64,000 bases of DNA from Pseudorasbora parva. Taxonomy: Eukaryota > Chordata > Actinopteri > Cypriniformes > Gobionidae. The notes below the pieces were generated by a model that was not told the origin of the DNA, made no database searches, and saw nothing but the letters and a program-made list of their open reading frames with translations. Each line of letters opens with the position of its first letter. The stretch's first letter is position 1. This document shows positions 24,601 through 39,600 of the stretch, piece after piece. The stretch is taken from NCBI RefSeq assembly GCF_024679245.1, contig NC_090177.1:192501-256500 (forward strand), in the 5' to 3' direction. A program made the position numbers and the translations under genes.

Positions 24601-27600
24601 CTCGATTCTGTAACGTTACTGCTGATCCTGAGGAGAGGGCCGCTGCTGGTTCAGTTACTCGCTCATGCTCAGTATCAGCGGCTCGTGAGCTCATCAGATC
24701 TCTCAGCAAAACAGGACTCAGTTCAGTGAACGGCTGGAGTTACTACATATTCTTCAAGACATTAGTTCATTTATATTAGGAGGGACTGCCACTCATGTCA
24801 GAAAGTGAGTAACTAAAGTAACGTGTGTGGTCAGCGCTGATTTGAGACGCGAACCATTTAGAGCGATTCAGTCCGGCTAAGTGGCTAAACGCATCTCGTT
24901 TAGATCATTTTGCCTGTTTTAAAGGGGCGGTGAAACACTCAGTGTCAGTCAATCTTGAGTACCTATAGAGTAGTATTGCATCTTTCATATCTCCGAAAAG
25001 TCTTTAGTTTTATCATATTTATAAAAGAAATATGGGCTGTACCGAGTCTTTCCGGAAAAAACTGAGCGCCTGGAGGCGTATCGTGTGGGCGGAGCTAAAG
25101 AATGACGAGCGTATCGTGTGGGCGGAGCTAAAGAATGAAAACCCAAAGCCGTCCTCAAGCATGGAGAAGCCCATGGCTATCGATCTCAGCTAATAGCTAT
25201 GACCCAGAATCAGATCCGGAGGCAGAAATAAACTGAACAGGAGAAGCAGCAGCAGCAGGACGTCCGTCTCTGTGGTATGGACTGTATTTAGTGGCCTGTC
25301 AACATTTGTGTGTGTTTACTTGCCGTTTATGAGGACATGATTCGGTTTATGGACTATTGTATGCGACTAAACCTTAGCAGTAGCAAGCAGAACGGTTTTG
25401 CAGTCCGTTAGCGCATTTGAATGACGAAGCGCGCGATCGTGTCATTTACTGATGTTTACTCACGCGACGATAGCCGACAGCACAGACATCTGAAGCAGTT
25501 TAACTCACCGGCTGCTTCCACAGCAGGACCGAACCTTTATCGCTGGGGCCGCTCCATCAGAAACACACTTCTTTGGTATGATTTGGTGAAGTCCTGACAG
25601 CAGTGACCGTGGAGATCCACTTTGAGACGCGACTGAAGCGATGTTGTGAAGCTTCCCATCATTTCTGCGTTCAGATCGGGTCAGATGCAGCGCTGCCTTC
25701 CCAGAATGCTGTGCTGAAGCGCTGAAGTCGCTCGACGTCACCCATAGGAATAAAGTGGAGCGCGGCGCGACAGAAGTGTTCACGGACGACTGGATCTGCA
25801 GCTGAGAGTGTGTATGGGCGTGCGTTTCCTCTCTCCCTCTAGTCACGCGTGCGCACCCTACCGGGAGAAGAGCCCGTACGGCCCATACAAGGACCTTCCG
25901 CTCTATTAACGTCAAGCCGACCCATACTCGAAAAAAACTCTCCGAAACTTGTGAGAAACCGGAAGGAGTATTTTTGACACAGAAATACTCCATCAAACGT
26001 CCAACATTAGTTTCTGAAACTTTGTCTATGTTTAGGATGGGAATCCAAGTCTTTAACAGTGGAAAGCTCAGTGTGCAGAAAACAGCATTTCACCGCCGCT
26101 TTAAGCAATAACTCTTCATTTTCCCCCAGAAAACAAGCAAAAATATCTCATGTCACTTTACTGATCTAGTAAATGAATCTTGATTTAAGAATATTTATAT
26201 ATTTGGACTGGAAATAAGAAAAAAAAATACTAACATCCTACACGTTGATGCCCTGGGGGTCAGCAGATAAACATCAGGCTTATTTATGGGGGAACTATCC
26301 CTTTAACGAATGAATGACTCTCTCTATTTTCTGCTGAATTTGAACCACTCATTATTATTCGTTTTCAAAATGTGATTTGCTCTCCACAAGAGACATCAGT
26401 GTTTATATCCCAAATATAAGCTTTATCCCACACCTCTGCCTCAGGAGATCAGCCGCCCGCGTCACACTCATGACCTCGCTCAGGGTTCCTCCGGGGTCAA
26501 AGGCCATGGCTTCCAGGGTCACGCACACCGGAGTCTCGGTCAGCTCAAGGTAACCTGCGGCAGGTGCATTCTGGGGGATGTAGTTCCATGTGGGAAACAG
26601 CATCAGCCTCCCCAACCAGAGGCAAGACGACCTTAGCATCTGGACCGCAAACAGAACAGGGTTCATGTTTACCAAACATTTCCATGACTTCTCCACGGCT
26701 TTTAGACAAATATTCATGACCTAAGCTTCCATGAGAGCTCTGTGTATACATGCCGTATAAGAAAAATCCATGTTCAAATGTCAAATCACAGCATATCTTT
26801 AACTAATTAATTAACCACAAGCTATGTGGTTTAAAACAAAATACAATAGATGGTTAGAAAAAAAAATCATCAAAGGGTCAGAAATTGCATGTTCCATTAA
26901 GGGGCTTTTTAGATGTTTGGAATAGAAACAAGACAATAATACTGAGTAAGAAGAGCATGTTTTGCAGTGTTGGCCATCACGCTCGCCAGAAACGCGTGAT
27001 TGGCTGAAACGCTCAACGCTGCAAAAGGAAATCTGACGGAACGCCGCAGTCAAAGCAACTAAATATGTTCACAAAGTTTGTTTAACCAATATTATCACTT
27101 AAACATATCTTCTATTACATACATATTTTGAAATAAATTTCCATTACTTTTCAAAACTTTCTGGTTTATTTGTTTTTCCAAAACTATTCCAGGCCTGGAA
27201 ACTGCTATTTTAAAATCCCATGACTTTTCCAGGTTTTCATGAGCGTACGAACGATAGACCGTTAAAAAAATATGGCCGACTCGACATCAACTGTTTCCGC
27301 TTGCCAGAGTTGAAGCTTTCAGGCGGCCTGCACGGCGCTGACATCTCGGGACCGAGTCTGCGCAGGAGAGAGCAGGAAGTAGAGCAGGAAGTACAGTCGC
27401 GATATCTAAAGCCCGCCCACACTCACAGATGCAGAGCAATTCATTATGTTGGTGTGAAATAAACAGTTATGGAAATGTAGAAATTAAAGCTAAAGCTCCA
27501 ATTTGCTCCCAAATATCCCGAAAAAAGTCTGTTAGTGCCTCAGTGACGACATCACTCAGAGAAGACCAGCTGTCAATCATGACGTCACACACCCCGTTTT

Positions 27601-30600
27601 TAAAGCATTAGATAACTAACTAAAACTAAACTTATTTTAAAAATGAAGACTTGAAATGAAATCATCGTGATGATAACTGCCTTCAGTGACGTAAAGTAAC
27701 TTTGGGGAATAAATATGTGAGGTGTAATTTGATTGTTTAGTTTGCCTCGCGCCCGTTAGAAAACACAGAGGGGCGGCTATACTGGGACCGGCCACCGGGG
27801 GGCGATGGAGGCGCGAAAGCTTCAGTTTCTGAGAGGGGGACTGCAGGCTTGGTACGAACCCTGACAGAAACATCCTGGACGTTACTCTGTGGTGTCACAT
27901 GACCCTCCAATGCTCACACACACACTCACCGCACACGACACACTCCCTCCAGCGTCTCTCACGCGCCACAGCCCGTCATTCGTCCCTGAGGCCCGTCCGT
28001 CACACAGGAAGCCAATCAGAAGCAGGTGTTCTCGCGGCAGTGCTTTGTGTTCGGGCAGCATTAGCTCCGCCCCCCTGGCTCTTTCCTTATAGTGGGCGGA
28101 GCTCCAGCTGAGGCTGCTGCAGCAGGCGGATCTCTGCTCGCGCGTCAGCTCCGACACGGACACCAGCCTGCCAGGAAAACACATTAGGGATGGCCATACC
28201 ACTTTTTGTTTTCGATATGATACCGATACTTTCAAGGACAGTATCATCGATATCGATAACGATACTTTCAAGGACAGTATCATCGATACTGATACTTTCA
28301 AGGACAGTATCATCGATATCGATAACGATACTTTCAAGTTACTTTAGATATCAATACCAATATTTCAAGGGCAGTATCAACGATATCGATAACGATACTT
28401 TCAAGGACAGTATCATCGATATCGATACCGATACTTTCAAGTTACTTTAGATATCAATACCAATATTTCAAGGGCAGTATCATTGATATCGATAACGATA
28501 CTTTCAAGATACTTTAGATATCAATACCAATATTTCAAGGGCAGTATCATTGATATCGATAACGATACTTTCAAGTTACTTTAGATATCAATACCGATAT
28601 TTCAAGGACAGTGTCATCAATATCGATAGCAACACTTTCGAGTTCATTTTATATATCTTTAGATAGTAGCGGAATCCTTCAAAGTATCAGTATTGATATC
28701 TAAAGTAACTCAAAAATATCGTTATCGATATCGGTGATACTGTCCTTGAAAGTATCGGTATTGATTTCTAAAGTAACTCGAAAGTATAGGTTATCGGGGA
28801 TAATGTCCTTGAAATATCGGTATTGATACCTAATGTAACGTGAAAGTAGCGGAATCATTTTAAGTATCGGTAATACTGCCTTTGAAAATATCGGTATCTA
28901 TATTGATGATACTGCCATTGAAAGTATCGGTATCTATATTGATGATACTGCCATTGAAAGTATCGGTATCGATGATGCGGTCCTTGAAAGTATCTTTCTA
29001 TATTTTCAAGGGCAGTATCACCGATATCGATACCGATACTTTTAAACTCAATTTTTTAATTATTAGATATATTCACTTATTTAAAGGACAACTTCGGTGA
29101 GAAATGACCCTAGGGGTAATTAACAGATGGTCAGCGAGTAGATCGTTCTCTGGGATGCGTTATAATGAAAAATCGAATGTAAAGAGTTTTATCTCTAAAC
29201 ACAGATTAGCTTATAACGCTCGTCTATGGGGCATGGAATAAGTGCAATTAAACCGCTAGTTAATACCACTAACAAGGCTCAACATATCCTCACACTAACA
29301 CGGCAGCATAATGAGGGTCCCTACATGCAAACCGCAGCATTGAGAACTTTGTTAGAGTACAAACAGTTTAATAAGAGGATACTTTATAAAGACAGAACAC
29401 TACGCGATCACAGACGGCAGCCATCTTGGAGAACAGTCTCGACTCGTCGAGCCACGAGAGCTCTGCTAAGAGATGAACTGTGACTTGGAATCTCATATGG
29501 TCCGTTGTTTCCGGAAGAAAACACTGAACACAACAGAGAAAATAAATAAATAAATAAATAAATGTCCATGTTATTACATTTCACAAACTTAATTCCTATC
29601 GACCAGCTCACTTAGAACAGCGCTCGTAGATCGATTTGTTGAGACTGTTTTCCAAGATGGCGCCTGTCCGTGAACGCGCAAGGCACTGTCTTTATAAAGT
29701 GTCTTCTTATTAAACTGTCTGTACTCTTACAATGTTCTCAATGCTGCGGTCTGCCTGTAGGGACCCTCATCATGCTGCCGTGTTAGTGTGAGGCTATTTT
29801 GAGCCGTGTTAGTGGTATTAACTAGCGGTTTAATTGCACCACTCTGTGCCCCATAGACGAGCGTTATAAACTAATCTGTGTTTAGAGATTAAACTCTTTA
29901 CATTCGATTTTCATTAAAACAGCATCCCAGAGAACGATCTACTCGGTAACCATCTGTTAATCACCCCTAGGGTCATTTCTCACCGGAGCTGCCCTTTAAA
30001 TGACTAAGAGTAAAATGCTTTTAACATTAAATGTAAAGAGTGTAATTGCACTCCGTATGCTACAATTTCTATTTGTTTATTGTGAAATAACGCAAACATA
30101 TGTTTTTCTGTCTTCTGATTAGCATTATTCTGGGCTGAGTGTTCAAAAGCATCAATGGTTTCTTATTATATATATTTTTTAAACGCAGCTCTGTTTCAAT
30201 ACAGTGGCATCAGTGAGCGAGCTCTTTGATCGATTGGTTCTGTCTTGCAGCATTTAACTACAGTCATTCAGCAACATTGGTTATTCATTTTTTTATGCAT
30301 AAAATAATATTTAAAAAACAAAAATCTTAGTACACTGCAAAAAATGCTCTTCTTATTTAATAATTTTTTTCTTGTTTACAGTCCAAATATCTAAATATTC
30401 TTAAATTAAACGTGCAGTATGCAACTTTTGGCCACTAGGGGTCACTCATTCAAAATAATAACAACAGACGTACTTTAATGACGTCGGGAAAGTGCGTGTG
30501 CTCATGGGAGTTGTTGTCATTATTGCCAGTCAACCAGCGAATCTGGCATCTCCAGCAGAAAACATGTTCACTGACAAGGTAATTGATTGTTATATTACAT

Positions 30601-33600
30601 CTCTATTATTGTTAAGTTTAGTTACGGCTTTTCACTTTATGTAATGTCAATCTAATGAAATAGCAGCAAGCTACCGTTACTTAACAAACTTATCAGTAAC
30701 GTTAGCTAATGTGCGAGACAGAATGTTGTGCGGGCGGTCGCTATGTCAACATACCTATAAGTTGGTAGGCTATGTTGACATATTAACCGCGCATCATAAT
30801 TTGAGTTACTCAAATTATAGATATGTTGACATGGCATCCGCGATTGTCGAACATTCTGTATATCAACTGTTCAATAGGGAAATAAATTTCAATTTAGTTT
30901 ATCATTACCAACATAAAACAGTAAATGAGAGAACCAGCACCAGCAATACGTTGTTCATTGGAACACGCGCTGTGTCGCTCCCCACGTTCATCAATCATTC
31001 TAATAAACATTTATTTTGGAACTCAGAGATATATGAATAAGTAGATCATTATTAAATCAATATTATATGTAGCTAGTATTAACATATGATAAAAGTGACG
31101 GTCACCTTATATTAATTGACCAAGATAGTGGCATATTACCTAATGAAGCTAACGTTACTTTCTCCAGCTACATATAAAACCAATAATAGCTAGTCCATCT
31201 GCGTTTTACACATGACATCATCGTGTCACCAAATATACGGATAGAAATATACTATCAGTTTTAAAAAGTCTCAGTTTCAGTCTCCAAAAACACAGAATCC
31301 GCCTGTTTGAAAAGCCGATGCAATACAAAATGTATACGTATTCAGCTAAACGCGTCTCAATGTGGTCAAGATCGCTATGCAATATGCAAACATACAGCAT
31401 GTTATGATTATATGATTATTATGTTAGCTGAATGGTTACTTAAATGACCTGTTTATTAAAACGCAAGCGAGATCAGCATCTCTCTGCAGTCCGAGCTTGT
31501 CACGAAGATTTCGCCATCTTTCAAAGGCTTCTCCAAGGTTTACACGTCTCTTGCTTCTTCTACTGTCCCAAAATCTTCTCGGGTCATTTTTTTTCACCCG
31601 TACGTTTGCGCTTTGTTGAGCTGGCAAAGAGTAGTCATGATCCATTATCATACAGACTTTTTTATACGGGGGTTCCCCTTATACTGTCTGTGATCCTCTT
31701 TGAGTTTGGCGGTTCCGCCGAGTTCCGCAGGAAGCAAGACGCAAACGTGGATATGACGTGAAAGACTGGCGACATAACGGAAATAAAGACACGGTCCGTG
31801 TCTTCGAATTAAAATATTAATTTCTCTGGATTTAGAAGTTAATTGGAACTGTCGGGATAATGTAAACACACAACTTTAAAAAATATATAACATAGATATA
31901 GTGATCTTTTATATTTTTAATGCTGAAACATTACATATTGTGCCTTTAAGATGCATTTACTAAATAATTAAAATTAAATAAGATCATTTTTCTTGTTTTC
32001 TGCGGGAAAATATCTAAATGAAGAGAGTTTTTGCTTAAAACAGGCAAATGATCTGCCAATGGGGTGAGAAAAATAATCTGATTTCTGATTGGGACGGAAA
32101 CAAGAAACAAGATTTCAATCAGAAATAAGATTATTTACCTCACCCCATTGGCAGATCATTTTGCCTGTTTTAAGCAAAAACTTGACAACGAAAAATCTTA
32201 TCTAGTAATTTTTATCTATTTTTAGTAACTTTATCTAGTAAAACAAGACACAATTACTGAATAAGAAAAGCATTTTTTGCAGTGTATCAATATTTTTATT
32301 TGAGCATTGACACTTTCGATGTTCACATTAGTATCGATGTATTGATACTAGGGATGCTCATATTGACCGTTTAACTGTTAAAGGGTTAGTTCACCCAAAA
32401 ATGAAGATTATTTCATTAATTACTCTCCCTCATGTGGTTGGACACCCGTCAGACCTTCGTTCATCTTCAGAACACAGATGAAGATATTTTAGTGTAAAGC
32501 TGAGAAAGGCTTCAGATAGGCCTCCATTGGCCTTCAGTCCATTCCCACTGACCCACTCTCAAGACCCATAAAGGCACTGAAGACTTCGTTACACAGCCCA
32601 TCTCACTACAGCGGCTCTACAATCATTTTACAATGCGACGAAAATAGTTATTGTGTGCACAAAAATCAAAATAACGATATAATCCACCAAATTATTGACG
32701 TGAACTCGACGCATGCGCGAGAATTTGACGCAGCTCCGCCGTTCGAATCATAGCGAACACACGACCCGGAAGAGGAGGAGCGCCGCTATCGCCTGAGTTC
32801 ACGTCCGAGACCGACATGGAAGACAATATCTTGGCAGATAAAGTCATTATTTAGATTTTTTTTGCACACAAAAACTGTTTTCGTCGCATTGTAAAATGAT
32901 TGTAGAGCCGCTGTAGTGAGATGGGCTTTGTAACGAAGTCTTTACTGCCTTTATGGGTCTTGAGAGAGGGTCAGTGGGAATGGACTGAATGCCAATGGAG
33001 GCCTATCTCAGCCATCAGCTTTCATCAAAAATATCTTAATTTGTGTTCTGAAGATGAACGAAGGTGTTACAGGTGTCCAACGACATGAGGGTGAGTGATT
33101 AATGAAATAATCTTCATTTTTGGGTGAACTAACGCTTTAAACGATAGTAAGACAGAGACATATTTCGCAAAATGAAGCAATGGGAAAGAAGCCTACTGTG
33201 TGGGACTATTTCGACAGAAAGGGTGACGAAGTATACTTAATGTACGAAGTGTACAAAATAAGCTATGCGGTATTACAATCCAGCAGTAGTACAAGATCCT
33301 GACTGGTGGAGAACAGCAAACGGAAAGCTCTTCCCGAGGCTGGCCGCTCTAGCGAGGCGTCTCTATATTCCCCCCGCAGTGCCATCTGAAGCCTTAATGT
33401 GTAATGCTTTTCATAGTGTGGTTTTGGTCACGTTTACTAAAGTAAACATTCGCACGTATGTTCTTCTCGCCGCTAAATTACGGCACATGCTTTCAATGCA
33501 AAATGCTGAACAGTTAGTACATGCGTTCATGAGCTCAAGGCTAGATTATTGTAATGCTCTACTGGGTGGTTGCCCTGCTCGCTTAATAAACAAACTCCAG

Positions 33601-36600
33601 CTAGTCCAAACCGCAGCAGCTCGAGTTCTTACTAGAACCAGGAAGTATGATCATATTAGTCCAGTTCTGTCAACACTGCACTGGCTCCCTATTAAACATC
33701 GCAGACATTTTAAAATCCTGCTTATTACTCAAAGCACTAAATAGTTTAGCTCCCGGTACTTAAGCGAGCTCTTAACGCATTATACCCCATCACGTCTACT
33801 GCGGTCTCTAAACTCTGGCCAGTTGATCATACCTAGAATATCTAAATCAACTGCAGGCGGTCGATCATTTTCCTATTTAGCTCCTAAACTCTGGAATAGT
33901 CTTCCTAGCATTGTTCGGGAAGCAGACACACTCTGTCAGTTTAAATCTAGACTAAAAACACATCTCTTTACTATGGCACACACACAGAACATTTTTAACT
34001 TTCATTATTCAGATCAATTGACTGATTGTTAGGCTGCATTAACTAGGTCAGCCGGAACCGGGAACACTTCCCATAACACCTGATGTACTCGTTACATCAT
34101 AAAAAGAGTGGCATCTACGTAGGGCTGGGCGATATGGAGCAAAAAATATATCTCGATATACGATATATATCTCGATATCTTTACAGGAAAAACAACCCCC
34201 TAAAAACTACAGCAAAAACAAATATGCCAAATACCACAAAAACTTTTTTTTTTTAAATTGAAGTGCAAAGAGGTAGTCAAGTGCTTTTGCGACATTTAAA
34301 AAAAAAAAAAAACTCCCTGATTACATAAATAATAATAATTTAACTGTAAAAGAAAATAAATAATATTGCCTTCTTTTCATTTATTTCATGCTTTCAAAAG
34401 ATGAATCAAAGACTCCCTTTTTTACAGTTAAAGTAAAAAGTAAGCATTTTGCAGAAAGATGGGGGCATGACTGAGATATAAATAAACTGATTTTGTCATA
34501 ACACCATTTCCTGTTAAATTTGTATCAAAATTCAAACAGTGATGTTTGTCATGAGTTTGACAAAATTCAAACTCATCATGCAGATCATGTAGGCTACACA
34601 TGAGCTGAATTTCACTTCTTTTCCAGTTACAGAACGAAATATGAACATCAGAAGGTAGGCTATATGATAATATGATACAGTACAACTTACAGAAGAGCAC
34701 CGTGTGTCTCAGGACACCCGGGATGAAGCGTTTTTCCCTCTTGGTTAAAACGTGAATAGACCTATTCATCATAATCCCGTGATAAAGCTGACAAAATAAT
34801 AATAGTAATGATATTGCAATACTTTTTAAATGTTTTCAAATGATATGCGATCATTTTGACATTTTAACCGAAAACTATGCGATCAGTTAGACACAAATCA
34901 TAAACTGGCATGATTGCGACCGCGTCTCGCACCAGTAGTGTCAATCACCTGACTGTGGGTGAAACGTGCGATTTGAACTATGATGAACATTAATATTTCT
35001 TTATGAATTTTAGCAAGCAGTTGTGTTAGAAGGAAAACATGGTCTCTAAACTGAGTCCTGAACAACGTGCGCGCTTGTCAACATGATAACTAATCCTCAC
35101 CTGGTTGAGGAAGCAGCCGTGTTCAATGAGACGACACGCGAGGGGAGGGGGAACAAAGCAAGAGGCGGGAGGCGCGCGAGGCTCCGCGAGCACAACACAG
35201 AGAAGTGGCGGAATCAGAATTTAATATAAACAATATATCGATATATACGATATGTCCAAATCCATATCGAGCTGAAAAAATATCTCGATATATTTTAAAT
35301 ATCGAGATATCGCCCACCCCTACATCTACGCTAATGTTGTCTCTCTGTTTATCCCGAGGTTTATCCCGGATCTGGGCCCTGTCCGGATCGGATGGTGGAC
35401 CTGCCTGGACATGACCAGCTCATCCTGGAGTGTCTGCTGAGCCGTGTCAAATGGTGTCTCCTCCGAATTTGCCTCACTGGCACGACATGCTCAAAACCCG
35501 TCTTCGGCGCAATAATTCCGATCTTTCATGTATTCATACTCTTGTGTAATCGACGCCCCATCCTAAATAAATCTGTCTCTTCCGTGATACCCTGAAAATT
35601 TTGAATAATCCGATCTAATATGATTTCCGACCTGTAAGGTTGCCAGAATAATAATCTTACACGGTGTGTTAATAGGCCAGAGGAGAACTGGCACCCCGAC
35701 TGAGTCTGGTTTCTCCCAAGGTTTATTTTTCTCCATCACGCCCCGATGGAGTTTTGGTTCCTTGCCACTGTCGCCTTTGGCTTGGCTTGCTCAGTTGGGG
35801 ACACTAAAAATATGATTAAAGTTATTCAACTTATTATACAAATAAAATATATGAATTAGGTCTTATTTAATTCTATAAACTATAATACTGATCTGCCAAC
35901 ATTGTCGCTATATGATAAATTAAAATAAGCTGATAACATCACTGTTTTCTCCAGTACGACTGTACAGCCAAATCTAATTTTGTCGCAATATTATCCTGTT
36001 TGACACTGTGAAGCTGCTTTGACACAATCGTGATTGTAAAAGCGCTATATAAATAAAGTTGATTGATTGATTGATTGATTGATGAAGCGTGCAGTCAGCG
36101 GATCCGCCGAGCCTCGCGCTGCGGAGCGGAGACAGACGAAAGTAAAGAATTAAGGGTTTTTTTCCGCGGGTCTAACTGTCAACAGGCTGCTCCAGTCAGA
36201 CTAACACATCACTGAGACACGTTACTTTTCAACAATTAGCCAGTCACGGTGTGGGTTAGGGGAGGCCTGCTATTTTTATTTGACGGGGGAAAAAACTAAT
36301 CCGGTTGTTCAAAGCTTCATACAGATTCAGTGTATTTTCGTTTTGTCATCTCAATTTGGTAATTATTTTTGTGAAAATATTTAGTATAGGCCTATTTATT
36401 TTATGCTTCATTTAAATGATTTTATTGTTTTTCTGTCAGAAACGCTGCAGGTGTGTGATAATGTGATAATGTGTGAATCTAGGTTCTGTTGTTGACCTGT
36501 TCTGCATATTCTGCGGTTTGCATAGTAAAATAAACACGTGAAAAAGGTATTTTTAACGGTTCCCAGACACTCGCAAATTGTATTTTTATGTAATGGCAAT

Positions 36601-39600
36601 TCAATATTATAATCTTATCAGTTAACGGTTAATAATCGATTAATGAGCATCGGTTGTCGGTCGGGAAAATGAACCGAAATGAGCATCCCTAATTGATACG
36701 CACATCCCTAAAACACACTTTAGCATGCATCATAAGTGGAGATGAATCCAGAGGGACGTCACACACACACACACACACCTGTAGCTGACCGGCAGACTGT
36801 CGGACCCGATGGCTTTCTGGACCTTAGACACCACGGCCAGAGACAGACGGACCACAGACAGACCCAGAGACGAGTCGATGAGCGGATGGAGCCGCTGCCT
36901 CACTGCCTCAAAGAGCTCAGACAGCCAGAGCTGCTCCTGAAACACACACACACACACACGTCATCACTGGAGCACGTTACTTAGAGGGTCACTTGACTAG
37001 ACACACACACACCTTATGTACAGTGGGTAAGGAAAGTATTCAGACCCCCTTAAATTCTTCACTATTTTTTTATATTGCAGTCATTTGCTAAAATCTTTTT
37101 AAGTTCATTTGTTCCTCATTAGTGTACACACAGCAGCCCAAATTGACAGAAAAACAGAATTGTTGACATTTTTGCAGATTTATTAAAAAAGAAAACCCGA
37201 ACTATCTCATGGTCCTCAGTGTTCAGAGCCTCTGCTCAGTGTTTAGCAGATCCCTCTTTTGATCAGATACAGCCGTGAGTCTTTTGGGAAAGATGGAAGT
37301 TTTCCACCGCTGGATTTGGGGATCCTCTGCCATTCCTCCTGCAGATCCTCTCCAGTTCTGTCAGGTTGGATGGTAAATGTTGGTGGACGGCCATTTTCAG
37401 CTCTCTCCAGAGATGCTCAATTGGGTTTAAGTCAGGGCTCTGGCTGGGCCAATCAAGAACAGTCACAGAGTTGTTGTGAAGCCGCTCCTCCGTTATTTTA
37501 GCTGTGCTTTGGGTCATTGTCTTGATGGAAGGAGAACCTTTGGCCCAGTCTGAGGTTCTGAGCGCTCTGGAGAAGGCTTTCATCCAGGATATCCCTGTTC
37601 TTGGCCACATTCATCTTTCTCTCGATTGCAACCAGTCGTCCTGTCCCTGCAGCTGAAAAACACCCCACAGCATTATGCTGCCACCACCACGCTTCACTGA
37701 TGGGACTGTATTGGACAGGTGATATTTTTCTCCACACATACCGTTTAGAATTAAGGCCAGAAAGTTCTATCTTGGTCTCATCAGACAGATAATCTTATTC
37801 CTCTCCATCTTGGAGTCCTTCAGGTGTTTTTCAGCAAACGTTCATGTGTCTCGCTCTGAGGAGAGGCTTCCGTCGGCCACTCTGCCATAAAGCCCCGACT
37901 GGTGAAGGGCTGCAGTGATGGTTGACTTTCTCCATCTCTGCATCTCTGGAGCTCAGCCTCAGTGATCTTTGGGTTCTTCTTTACCTCTCTCACCAAGGCT
38001 CTTCTCCCCGATAGCTCAGTTTGGCCGGACGGCCAGCTCTAGGAAGGGTTCTGGTCGTCCCAAACGTCTTCCATTGAAGGATTATGGAGGCCAGTGTGCT
38101 CTTAGGAGCCTTAAGTGCAGCTGAAATGTTTTTGTAACCTTGGCCAGATCTCTGCCTTGCCACACTTCTGTCTCTGAGCTCCTCAGGCAGTTCCTTTGAC
38201 CTCCTGATCCTCATTTGCTCTGACCTGCGCTGTGAGCTGTAAGGTCTGATATAGACAGGTGTGTGGCTTTCCTAATCAAGTCCAGTCAGTATAATCAAAC
38301 ACAGCTGGACTCAAATGAAGGTGTAGAACCATCTCAAGGATGATCAGAAGAAATGGACAGCACCTGAGTTAAATATATAAGCATCACAGCAAAGGGTCTG
38401 AATACTGAGGGCTGTGGGATATTTCAGTTTTTCATAAATCTGCAAAAATGTCAACAATTCTGTGTTTTTCTGTCAATATGGGGTGCTGTGTGTACATTAA
38501 TGAGAAAAAAAATAGCTTGAACTTTGGGACACTAACATTATGATCAGAGTTATTCAAGTAAATATACAAATAACATTAATGAATGAGGTCTTATTTAATT
38601 CTATAAACTATAATACTGATCTGCCAGCATTGTCTCTCTGTGATAAATTAAAATAAGCTGATAACATCACTGTTTACTCCAGAACGACTGTACAGCCAAA
38701 TCTAATTCTGCTGCAGTATTGTCCTGTTTAACACTGAAGCTGCTCTGACACAATCGCCGCTGGAGAAGAGCGATATAGACGGTTTCAACGGCAGCAACAT
38801 GAACAAACGCTACTGCGCAAGCGCGCTTTTGTGGCCCAGACTTAACTTCCGGGAGACATCAATAACACGAGAGGATGCGTTATCTTTCTTATGCGTTAGC
38901 CTCTTTAATTGTGCACCATTATCTTAATGTATATCTTTTTGTTGTTTCAGCATGTTTATTATAATCTCCCATTTCTGTCCTCAATATAGAGTAGGGAAAC
39001 GCCCCACTTTAAGGGTAGGTCACCCCGAACTGAAAATCCTGTCATTAATCCTGTCACCGTCACGCTGATCCCGACCCGTAAGTATCTTAAACTGTGTTCC
39101 GACAATGAACGAAGGTCTTACGGGTTAGGAACGACATGAGGGCGAGTAATAATGACAGAATTAACATGTTTGTGTGAACTAACCCCTTAAGGACCATATG
39201 CCGTTTTCTGTACAGTAGCCTTTATAAATGCGTGCGCGCTCGCCTTTCAAATATGCAATGCGTCGGAATAACACGTTTCTTTGTTTCATAATATAAGATT
39301 AATGTTGGGAAACTTAAACTTGTAGATTGGGTACCTTATTGAGATTGATTGTATGTGAATGCATCACAAAAATCCCGTGCTGGGCACTGCAGTTAACAGA
39401 GGATAAAGCCAAAGTTTACACTCCGTAAAGGCCTTTTACATACCTAATCAAATATTTCACGGCAAACATAAATTCGATCCGTTATCCAGATGGCGACCGC
39501 TTGACGTGAACAGATGTAAACGTGTCCTGATAGACTGAAGAGCCGATCTGCATGATAGGATCACGGCGATCACATGTGGAAACACAGGCAGAATAAGTTC

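Larger units (their letters stand above)
32349..36691. mobile_element. Second hAT element, inserted in the first, carrying transposase remnants
   Basis: The ends TAGGGATGCTCAT and ATGAGCATCCCTA are perfect 13-bp inverted repeats. ATTGATAC is duplicated at 32341-32348 and 36692-36699. The target lies in the outer hAT element. Remnants of a transposase start and end (33178-33400) show it derives from an autonomous copy. It later received a TTAA element and a LINE, and the LINE a third hAT element. Confidence 0.92.
28185..36710. mobile_element. Outer hAT element of a nested block, ctc1 intron 2
   Basis: The left end TAGGGATGGCCATACC and right end GCACATCCCTA are flanked by AAACACAT (28177-28184) and AAACACAC (36711-36718), a 7/8 target duplication. 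Its own sequence is rich in GATATCGATAACGATAC-type palindromic repeats at 28200-29040 and resumes at about 32286-32348 and 36692-36710. All else between these points is later insertion. The single mismatch in the duplication fits an old event. Confidence 0.75.

Noticed and set aside
25505..25996. A 163-codon minus-strand frame in ctc1 intron 3-4 region
   Set aside because: It lies wholly inside the TTAA-flanked element 24923-26100 and shows no known domain.
28200..29040. GATA-rich segment as a possible regulatory cluster
   Set aside because: The GATA strings come from the palindromic repeat body of a hAT element and carry no independent sign of regulation.
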